Source: JAJFKJ01 sp964443025 (lineage in GTDB: Bacteria > Pseudomonadota > Gammaproteobacteria > JABCZS01). Taken from it: a stretch of 5,453 nt of DNA. This document shows positions 1-5,453 of this stretch, in pieces; within the stretch, counting starts at the first letter, position 1; the number at the start of each line of letters is the position of its first letter. The translations under genes and the position numbers were made by a program. The notes below the pieces were generated by a model. The model worked only from the letters and a program-made list of their open reading frames with translations. It ran no database searches and was not told the origin of the DNA. The stretch is from contig CAYUEL010000127.1 in NCBI GenBank assembly GCA_964443025.1, positions 1-5,453 on the forward strand. Reading direction: 5' to 3'.

Positions 1-1
1 C

Positions 2-736
2 GTTTACGCACCAGGGTTACGTATCCTGGCCGAACATGCCTCGAAAATGGGGGATGTCACCGTTGTCGCCCCAGACCGCAATAAAAGCGGTGCAAGCCAT
101 TCCCTCACGTTGGATCGCCCTTTGCGTGTGACACAAACCCATCAGGGATTTTACAGCGTCAATGGTACCCCAACGGATTGCGTGCATGTGGCCATTACGG
201 GGCTGCTTGATTTTGAACCGGATATTGTCATTTCAGGTATCAATGATGGTTCCAATGTGGGTGATGATGTGTTGTATTCCGGTACGGTTGCTGCCGCAAC
301 AGAAGGGCGGTTTTTGGGGTTGCCCTCGATTGCTATTTCTCTCGTAACAAATCAACAGGCACCTCAACATTTTGAGACGGGGGGAAGGGTTGTAGTTTAC
401 TTGTTATCGCAGATTAAAACGCATCCACTGCCGCCAGACACAATCCTGAATGTGAATGTTCCAGATATCCCTTACGAAAACTTAAAAGGCTTTCAAGTGA
501 CACGCTTAGGCAATCGTCATCGGGCCGAACCCGTGATTGCGACGGTCGACCCACGTGGGCGACCCATCTATTGGGTAGGGCCAGCGGGTGCGGAAGAGGA
601 TGCAGGGCCAGGAACCGATTTCCATGCCGTGCGGCATGGTTTTGTATCGATTACTCCCTTGCAAATGGATTTAACGCATTATAATGCGATGGAAAAACTG
701 AAAGGGTGGGTCAGTCATTTTGATAATCCGAAATAA
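2..736 (+). CDS. surE: 5'/3'-nucleotidase SurE, 5' end outside window
   Basis: SurE removes phosphate from nucleoside 5'- and 3'-monophosphates (family knowledge; also exopolyphosphatase activity) and is a metal-dependent cytoplasmic enzyme linked to stationary-phase survival. The reading frame is open from base 2, giving 244 visible residues; the first reads VYAPGL, which in the family directly follows the NDDG metal site. About 10 N-terminal residues, including the two catalytic Asp, are therefore missing to the left, so the ATG at base 47 is internal and not the start. Visible signatures in this partial numbering are VVAPDRNKSGAS (Ser29, metal ligand), GTPTDCV, SGINDG (Asn81), GDDVLYSGTVAAATEGR and, near the C-terminus, GPGTDFHAV and FVSITPLQMDLT. 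Estimated full length of about 254 residues equals the usual size. It is the first visible gene of the surE-pcm-yqaA-nlpD-rpoS cluster, 19 bp ahead of pcm. Identity is very secure; nothing can be said about its promoter. Confidence 0.97.
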   Translation, partial: VYAPGLRILAEHASKMGDVTVVAPDRNKSGASHSLTLDRPLRVTQTHQGFYSVNGTPTDCVHVAITGLLDFEPDIVISGINDGSNVGDDVLYSGTVAAATEGRFLGLPSIAISLVTNQQAPQHFETGGRVVVYLLSQIKTHPLPPDTILNVNVPDIPYENLKGFQVTRLGNRHRAEPVIATVDPRGRPIYWVGPAGAEEDAGPGTDFHAVRHGFVSITPLQMDLTHYNAMEKLKGWVSHFDNPK

Positions 737-743
737 AGATAAA

Positions 744-758
744 GAAGGTATTGGTATG
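744..758 (+). promoter_or_regulatory. Ribosome binding site that fixes the pcm start
   Basis: GAAGG at 744-748 lies 7 nt before the ATG at 756-758. This decides the start of pcm. The frame can be extended upstream to a TTG at 720, but that would overlap the surE end, has no such site, and adds 12 residues that do not resemble the family N-terminus. Confidence 0.75.
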
Positions 759-1385
759 ACATCCAAACGTACCCGGTTACGTTTGGTAGAACAATTGCGT
801 GCTGAAGGTATTCGTAACGAGCAAGTGTTAGAAGCCATTGCACAGGTGCCGCGGCATTTGTTTGTAGAAGAAGCCTTGCAAAATCGAGCTTACGATAATA
901 TCCCATTACCCATTGGCTCAGGACAAACGATTTCACAGCCTTATGTGGTTGCCAAAATGACAGAAGCCTTGGCTGCGGGACCTCTCAATAAGGTATTAGA
1001 GATTGGGACAGGTTCAGGTTATCAGGCAGCGGTATTAGCACAGCTGGTCAAAGAAGTTTATACCATTGAACGGGTTGAAGTTTTATATCGCCAAGCCAAA
1101 AATTTATTGATGGAATTAGGGGTCCGTAATGTTCGCGTACGCTATGCGGATGGTGAAAAAGGATGGAGCGAACAGGCCCCATTTGATGGTATCATTGTCA
1201 CAGCGGCGGTTGCAGCTGTACCTGAAACGCTGTTGAAGCAGTTGGCGGAGGGGGGACGTATGATTATCCCCGTGGGCCCCGTTGATTCACAGGTATTACA
1301 ACTCATTACACGCGTAGGTGAACAGTTTCAAACCGTGAATCTTGACCCTGTGCGTTTTGTACCGTTTAAAGAAGGAGTGTCTTAA
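756..1385 (+). CDS. pcm: Protein-L-isoaspartate O-methyltransferase
   Basis: Pcm transfers a methyl group from S-adenosylmethionine to the abnormal carboxylate of isoaspartyl residues in aged proteins, starting their repair to normal aspartate; it is cytoplasmic. With the ATG at 756 the product has 209 residues, against 208 in E. coli. Visible motifs are VPRHLFV (31-37), the family-specific GSGQTISQPYVVA (54-66), the SAM-binding glycine loop LEIGTGSGYQ (81-90), the acidic end of the next strand VYTIER (101-106), FDGIIVTAA (143-151), and the C-terminal RFVPF. The loop after VTAA reads VAAVP where many homologues have APEVP, a mild substitution. pcm follows surE by 19 bp and its TAA overlaps the yqaA ATG by one base (TAATG), so translation is probably coupled. 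Co-location with surE and rpoS is the standard gammaproteobacterial arrangement and suits a role in long-term survival of non-growing cells. Confidence 0.97.
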   Translation: MTSKRTRLRLVEQLRAEGIRNEQVLEAIAQVPRHLFVEEALQNRAYDNIPLPIGSGQTISQPYVVAKMTEALAAGPLNKVLEIGTGSGYQAAVLAQLVKEVYTIERVEVLYRQAKNLLMELGVRNVRVRYADGEKGWSEQAPFDGIIVTAAVAAVPETLLKQLAEGGRMIIPVGPVDSQVLQLITRVGEQFQTVNLDPVRFVPFKEGVS

Positions 1386-1966
1386 TGTTTGCAGCCATCT
1401 ATACAAAGGTCATGACGTGGACACGTCATAAATACGCAGATTATATTCTGGGCGTGATGAGTTTCTTTGAATCGATTATTTGGCCTATTCCACCGGATGT
1501 GATGTTAATGCCAATGGCCATGGGGCAACCAAATCGTGCCATGTATTTAGCAACACTCACCACTGTCACTTCCGTGATGGGGGGTGTGGTTGGATATTTA
1601 ATTGGAATGTGGGCATTTCCTACCGTCGTGGAACCGTTATTACAACAATTTGGTTACATGGGCAAATATGAAATGATTCACGAATGGTTTATGGTGTGGG
1701 GTTTCTGGATTGTATTTATTGCAGGATTTTCACCCATTCCTTATAAACTTTTCACGGTGACCGCAGGATTAGTCGGTGTTGCATTTTTCCCATTTTTATT
1801 AGCATCGATTGCAGGACGCGCAAGTCGCTTTTATTTAGTTTCCTATTTAATGGCAAAAGGCGGGCCGAAACTTGAAGTAGCAATTCATCGTTTCTTATTA
1901 CGATTTGGTTGGGCAAGTGTAGGCTTGTTTGGAGCCGTGCTAGTAGGGTATTATACTCTCTCTTAG
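1385..1966 (+). CDS. yqaA: YqaA family inner-membrane protein (DedA/SNARE-associated superfamily)
   Basis: The 193-residue product is a polytopic membrane protein of the YqaA branch of the DedA superfamily. DedA relatives are implicated in membrane lipid homeostasis and proton-motive force; no precise reaction is established for YqaA. The sequence shows the superfamily re-entrant signatures: FFESIIWPIPPDVML (27-41) with an acidic residue before the Pro-rich loop, GFSPIPYKLFTVTAG (114-128), and GRASRFY (144-150). Hydrophobic stretches fall at roughly 22-47, 53-78, 103-131, 133-156 and 172-190. A strong Shine-Dalgarno, GAAGGAG at 1371-1377, sits inside the last codons of pcm, 7 nt ahead of the ATG, and the start overlaps the pcm stop by one base. 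The position between pcm and nlpD differs from E. coli and Pseudomonas, where pcm directly precedes nlpD. E. coli YqaA is shorter (about 142 residues). The family call is firm; the function is not. Confidence 0.88.
   Translation: MFAAIYTKVMTWTRHKYADYILGVMSFFESIIWPIPPDVMLMPMAMGQPNRAMYLATLTTVTSVMGGVVGYLIGMWAFPTVVEPLLQQFGYMGKYEMIHEWFMVWGFWIVFIAGFSPIPYKLFTVTAGLVGVAFFPFLLASIAGRASRFYLVSYLMAKGGPKLEVAIHRFLLRFGWASVGLFGAVLVGYYTLS
1929..1957 (+). promoter_or_regulatory. Weak candidate promoter for nlpD-rpoS
   Basis: TATACT at 1952-1957 differs from the sigma-70 -10 consensus at one base and lies 26 nt before the nlpD ATG, inside the yqaA 3' end. The best -35 at 17-bp spacing is TTGGAG (1929-1934), only three matches, and no extended TGn is present. 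In enterobacteria nlpD does have its own promoters, which is why this is listed, but the sequence support is thin. Confidence 0.2.
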
Positions 1967-1983
1967 AATCGAGATAGATATTT

Positions 1984-2712
1984 ATGCCTCAAGCGAAGAA
2001 ATGGATTTTGTTGTGCTTGTTCCTGATTGTCGCATGTGGGGAAAAACCTTTACCACCCGTCAAAGATATTAATCGTGCGCCACCGAAACTTTCGGGTTAT
2101 CATACTGTTAAAGAAGGTGAAACATTATACGCCATAGCATGGCGTTATAACCGTGATTACCAACAGCTTGCACAAGTCAATAATTTACGTTCACCCTATA
2201 CGTTACATGAAGGTGATCGTTTATCATTAGCACAATCAGCGCCACCACCTAAACAAACAACACAAGCTTCAAATACATCGAAGCGTCCCGTGGTTGCATC
2301 AAAACCTGTGCAAAAAACGTCGACAACAACATCGAATAAAAACTTACAATGGTATTGGCCAGCCGATGGCAAAATTATCAGCACTTTCTCACAACAAAAA
2401 GGGTTAAAAGGCATTGATATTAGCGGTAAGATGGGACAACCTATTCTATCGGCCTCTGATGGAGAAGTCGTTTACAGTGGTAGTGGTTTAAGAGGTTATG
2501 GTCAACTTATCATCATTAAACATAATGACAGTTATCTGAGCGCATATGCGCACAACAGTAAATTGTTAGTGCGTGAAGGCGAAAGAGTTAAAGCTTTGCA
2601 AAAAATTGCCGAAATGGGACAAACGGATACAGATAGTGTACGATTACATTTTGAAATACGGCAACAAGGGAACCCAGTCGATCCGTTGCGGTTTCTACCG
2701 AAAAAATCGTAG
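1984..2712 (+). CDS. nlpD: NlpD-type murein hydrolase activator lipoprotein
   Basis: NlpD is an outer-membrane lipoprotein that in E. coli activates the septal amidase AmiC for daughter-cell separation (family knowledge). The 242-residue product has a lipoprotein signal with lipobox I-V-A-C at 15-18, so Cys18 is the predicted lipidated residue; Gly19 does not give an inner-membrane retention signal. A LysM peptidoglycan-binding module spans about 39-82 (YHTVKEGETLYAIAWRY to LHEGDRLSL). A Ser/Thr/Pro/Lys-rich linker covers about 84-120, and an M23/LytM-like domain about 124-238. The M23 metal site is degenerate: the first His of HxxxD is Leu141 (Asp145 kept), and the HxH motif reads R220-L221-H222. 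This is the pattern of the non-catalytic NlpD activators. The Shine-Dalgarno is poor (GAG at 1971-1973, 10 nt before the ATG), so translation may depend on the upstream genes. rpoS follows after 29 bp, the classical nlpD-rpoS pair. Confidence 0.95.
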   Translation: MPQAKKWILLCLFLIVACGEKPLPPVKDINRAPPKLSGYHTVKEGETLYAIAWRYNRDYQQLAQVNNLRSPYTLHEGDRLSLAQSAPPPKQTTQASNTSKRPVVASKPVQKTSTTTSNKNLQWYWPADGKIISTFSQQKGLKGIDISGKMGQPILSASDGEVVYSGSGLRGYGQLIIIKHNDSYLSAYAHNSKLLVREGERVKALQKIAEMGQTDTDSVRLHFEIRQQGNPVDPLRFLPKKS

Positions 2713-2718
2713 GATAGA

Positions 2719-2725
2719 CTATACT
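2719..2725 (+). promoter_or_regulatory. Possible sigma-S-type -10 element upstream of rpoS
   Basis: CTATACT at 2719-2725 matches the core of the extended -10 preferred by E. coli sigma-S, including the C at -13. No recognisable -35 lies at 16-18 bp, which sigma-S promoters tolerate. Transcription would start near 2732, too close to the first rpoS ATG (2742) to include its ribosome site, but usable for the second ATG (2760). The motif is short and could be chance. Confidence 0.2.
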
Positions 2726-2731
2726 ACTGAC

Positions 2732-2762
2732 GGAGAAAATTATGCCGGATAGGATAAGCATG
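2732..2762 (+). promoter_or_regulatory. Two consecutive rpoS start sites, each with a Shine-Dalgarno
   Basis: GGAG at 2732-2735 lies 6 nt before the ATG at 2742. AGGA at 2751-2754 lies 5 nt before a second in-frame ATG at 2760, codon 7. Both are well placed; the first has the slightly better match and is taken as the start. The two products would differ by only six residues (MPDRIS). Confidence 0.5.
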
Positions 2763-3806
2763 GCGCAAAAGATCAAACCCGTATCGGAAGATATAGAAAA
2801 AGATGTATTGAACTTTGAGGACGATGCCTTGCTTGAGGACGATCCCGAGCTAGAAGTTAGCGAAGTGGATGATTCCGATGATATCCTCGCTGTGGATGAA
2901 GAACCGGAAGAAGATGCCGAGTTTGCCGAAGCCAAACGATCCACCCGCCGCACCACAACAGTGCAACGCAAAGTAGCGGATGCAACACAACTTTATTTAA
3001 GTGAGATAGGTTTTTCACCCTTACTGTCTGCTGATGAAGAAGTCTATTATTCACGCCGTGCTTTAAAAGGCGATGAGACATCACGCAAACGCATGATTGA
3101 AAGTAATTTACGTTTAGTGGTTAAAATTGCGCGACGTTATATTAACCGCGGATTACCTTTATTAGATTTGATTGAAGAAGGTAATCTGGGTTTAATTCGT
3201 GCTGTTGAAAAATTTGATCCTGAACGTGGATTCCGTTTTTCAACCTATGCAACCTGGTGGATTCGTCAAACGATCGAACGCGCCATCATGAATCAAACGC
3301 GCACCATTCGCTTGCCGATACATGTGGTGAAAGAACTCAATGTCTATTTGCGCGCCGCACGTGAATTAGCGCAATCGCTTGACCATGAACCCAGTCCCGA
3401 AGAAATTGCAGATTTACTCGATCGTCCTATTGAAGACGTGAAACGCATGTTAGGTTTAAACGAAACTGTCGTGACATCGGTTGAAGATCCACTCGGTGCT
3501 GATTCCGATAAAACGGTTTTAGATACATTGGCCGATGATCAAAATGCAGATCCAGCTGAAATGCTGCAAGATGAAAACCTGCGCGAAAGTATCGATGAAT
3601 GGCTCAGCGAACTCAGCGAGAAACAACGTGAAGTGGTAATTCGTCGCTTTGGTTTGCGCGGCCATGAAGTGGCTACGTTAGAAGAAGTAGGAAACGCCAT
3701 TGGATTAACACGCGAACGTGTTCGTCAAATCCAAGTCGAAGCGTTACGTCGCTTGCGCGAAATCCTTGAACGTCAAGGTTTGTCAGAAGATTCGTTGTTT
3801 TCCTAG
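2742..3806 (+). CDS. rpoS: RNA polymerase sigma factor RpoS (sigma-S/sigma-38)
   Basis: RpoS directs RNA polymerase to stationary-phase and general-stress promoters. The product is 354 residues, against 330 in E. coli. An unusually acidic N-terminal part (25 Asp/Glu among residues 16-63) precedes the conserved core. Region 1.2 starts at DATQLYLSEIGFSPLL (80-95). Region 2 contains RMIESNLRLVVKIARRY (117-133), LLDLIEEGNLGLIRAVEKF and GFRFSTYATWWIRQTIER (163-180), which includes the -10 recognition and melting residues. Region 3 begins at IRLPIHVVKELNVYL; Lys197 aligns with E. coli Lys173, the residue required for RssB/ClpXP turnover, so regulated proteolysis is plausible. Region 4 carries LSEKQREVVIRRFGL (291-305) and the helix-turn-helix TLEEVGNAIGLTRERVRQIQ (312-331). 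The RpoS-typical RTIRLPIH and C-terminal ERQGLSEDSLF distinguish it from RpoD and RpoH. It is the last gene of the plus-strand cluster, 29 bp after nlpD. Confidence 0.98.
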   Translation: MPDRISMAQKIKPVSEDIEKDVLNFEDDALLEDDPELEVSEVDDSDDILAVDEEPEEDAEFAEAKRSTRRTTTVQRKVADATQLYLSEIGFSPLLSADEEVYYSRRALKGDETSRKRMIESNLRLVVKIARRYINRGLPLLDLIEEGNLGLIRAVEKFDPERGFRFSTYATWWIRQTIERAIMNQTRTIRLPIHVVKELNVYLRAARELAQSLDHEPSPEEIADLLDRPIEDVKRMLGLNETVVTSVEDPLGADSDKTVLDTLADDQNADPAEMLQDENLRESIDEWLSELSEKQREVVIRRFGLRGHEVATLEEVGNAIGLTRERVRQIQVEALRRLREILERQGLSEDSLFS

Positions 3807-3812
3807 TTTTAG

Positions 3813-3844
3813 ATGCTTCGCGCTTCGTTACTCCGCGCTCGCAT
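3813..3844. terminator. GC-rich imperfect hairpin at the convergent rpoS / rpn junction
   Basis: Arms ATGC (3813-3816) and GCAT (3841-3844) enclose a second stem, GCGC (3820-3823) with GCGC (3835-3838), separated by a 3x2 internal loop and closed by an 11-nt loop. It occupies nearly all of the 40 bp between two convergent genes, the right place for a bidirectional transcription end. No T-tract follows on either strand, so it is not a canonical intrinsic terminator. It may equally be a copy of a dispersed intergenic repeat. Confidence 0.35.
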
Positions 3845-3846
3845 GG

Positions 3847-4890
<1,044 letters not shown>

Positions 4891-4940
4891 TGTTACTTGC
4901 CTTTTTATTAATGTTGTGTAACTATTTTTATGATTGGATT

Positions 4941-4969
4941 ATTATATCGAAATAAAATGGAAATGACAA
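4941..4969 (-). promoter_or_regulatory. Near-consensus sigma-70 promoter of the rpn-family gene
   Basis: On the minus strand TTGTCA (4969-4964, one mismatch) and a perfect TATAAT (4946-4941) are separated by exactly 17 bp. Initiation near 4934 gives a leader of about 44 nt to the ATG at 4890. The element lies entirely in the 89 bp between the rpn-family gene and the upstream membrane-protein gene, so the nuclease gene is probably its own transcription unit. Confidence 0.75.
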
Positions 4970-4975
4970 CAGCGC

Positions 4976-4991
4976 TTAATCAATTAATCAA
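4976..4991. repeat. TTAATCAA tandem octamer next to the rpn promoter
   Basis: TTAATCAA occurs twice head to tail at 4976-4991, overlapping the stop codon of the membrane-protein gene and ending 6 bp upstream of the rpn -35 box. It also contains the palindrome TTAAT-CA-ATTAA. It could be an operator, but short AT-rich repeats arise easily by chance. Confidence 0.3.
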
Positions 4992-5453
4992 AGGTTGGAG
5001 CATTGGTGCAGGTTGAGATTGAGATACCTGTTCTTCGTTCACATCTTTTTTCGCAGCGACTAAATCTTTAATCGCGCTCGAAAGCAATCTTTTATCGGTA
5101 CCAGAAGGTGTTTTGTCAACGTAACCTGTTCCCATGCTGATCATGAAACAAGCGATGACTGCACAACCTATGGAAACAGTTTCTAAAACAGTATTGATTG
5201 TATGAGGTATGTCATCGAGTGGATTGAAGAATCCAATCATCTCCATCATTCCTAATAAGTGAAAAGGTGTATAGATAAGAGCTGTGCATATAAGCAATTT
5301 AAGCAAGGGTTTAAGCAGTCTCTTATTAGCGTCAGGATCAAGTTTATTCGCAAAATCGGATAGTGCTGTCATGGCGTTTAGGGCGTCATTGGTAGTTGCA
5401 TTAGCACTTAACAATAATCGAATATTGGAAATAACTTTAGCATCTACTGAATA
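4980..5453 (-). CDS. Uncharacterised membrane protein, N-terminal part outside window
   Basis: I do not recognise this protein. The minus-strand frame is open to the window edge, giving 157 visible residues that begin YSVDAKVISNIRLLLS. The TTG at 5414 is therefore unlikely to be the true start, and the gene continues to the right. Two hydrophobic segments, about visible residues 50-76 (LLKLLICTALIYTPFHLLGM and on) and 90-110 (ETVSIGCAVIACFMISMGTG), form a probable membrane hairpin joined by a short loop with an acidic patch (NPLDDIP). The preceding part (about 1-45) is hydrophilic with alternating Ala/Leu and looks helical. The C-terminal tail of about 45 residues is hydrophilic with Gln, Ser and Pro (SQSQPAPM) and probably disordered. 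It lies 89 bp upstream of the rpn-family gene on the same strand but is separated from it by that gene's promoter. Secreted effectors of intracellular Legionellales can look like this, but nothing here proves it. Confidence 0.65.
   Translation of the reverse strand, partial: YSVDAKVISNIRLLLSANATTNDALNAMTALSDFANKLDPDANKRLLKPLLKLLICTALIYTPFHLLGMMEMIGFFNPLDDIPHTINTVLETVSIGCAVIACFMISMGTGYVDKTPSGTDKRLLSSAIKDLVAAKKDVNEEQVSQSQPAPMLQPLIN

Noticed and set aside
47..49. ATG as the start of surE
   Set aside because: The frame is open upstream to base 2 and already shows the conserved YAPGL segment, so this Met is internal to a truncated gene.
720..755. Upstream TTG start for pcm giving a 221-residue protein
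   Set aside because: It overlaps the surE stop region, has no ribosome site, and the 12 extra residues are not family-like; the ATG at 756 has GAAGG at 7 nt and gives the normal length.
1984..2712. A strong sigma-70 promoter for rpoS inside nlpD, as in E. coli
   Set aside because: I scanned for TATAAT-like boxes with a -35 at 16-18 bp and found only poor combinations; one may exist but I cannot support a position.
2588..2971. Minus-strand open frame of 127 codons, very Ser-rich, across the nlpD-rpoS junction
   Set aside because: The Ser runs are simply the complement of the Asp/Glu codons of the RpoS acidic region; it overlaps two secure genes.
5412..5414. TTG start for the minus-strand membrane protein
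   Set aside because: The frame stays open to the window edge with no stop and no evident ribosome site before the TTG; the gene is better treated as partial.

Overview
The window comes from a bacterial chromosome, almost certainly a gammaproteobacterium. The plus strand carries the classical gene order surE - pcm - nlpD - rpoS, with a DedA-superfamily yqaA gene between pcm and nlpD. The modest GC content, the inserted yqaA and the Rpn-family gene with a Gly-Arg-Gln-Glu repeat are compatible with a Legionellales/Coxiellaceae-like lineage. That placement is inference; only the class is well supported.

Bases 2-3806 (+) form one tightly packed stationary-phase/stress operon. The 5'-truncated surE (survival nucleotidase) is followed after 19 bp by pcm (protein L-isoaspartyl repair methyltransferase). 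pcm shares one base with yqaA (inner-membrane protein). After 17 bp comes nlpD (LysM/LytM-like lipoprotein, amidase activator) and after a further 29 bp rpoS (sigma-S). The enzymes repair or recycle damaged cell components, NlpD serves cell separation, and RpoS is the stress master regulator. A perfect sigma-S-like -10 element (CTATACT) and two consecutive start codons, each with its own Shine-Dalgarno, lie at the rpoS 5' end.

Bases 3807-3846 are a short convergent junction holding a GC-rich imperfect hairpin without a U-tract.

Bases 3847-5453 (-) look accessory. An Rpn-family PD-(D/E)XK nuclease gene of 347 codons has its own near-consensus promoter. Upstream of it is the end of an unrecognised two-segment membrane protein that runs out of the window. 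The most interesting signal lies inside the Rpn gene. At codon 243 an in-frame ATG sits 7 nt behind a GGAGG Shine-Dalgarno, stronger than the gene's own, and an extended -10 promoter-like element lies about 50 nt upstream. This predicts a separately made 105-residue C-terminal protein consisting of the repeat and the terminal domain. The layout matches the intragenic antitoxin described for E. coli Rpn proteins, so this may be a one-gene toxin/antitoxin (phage-defence) module.
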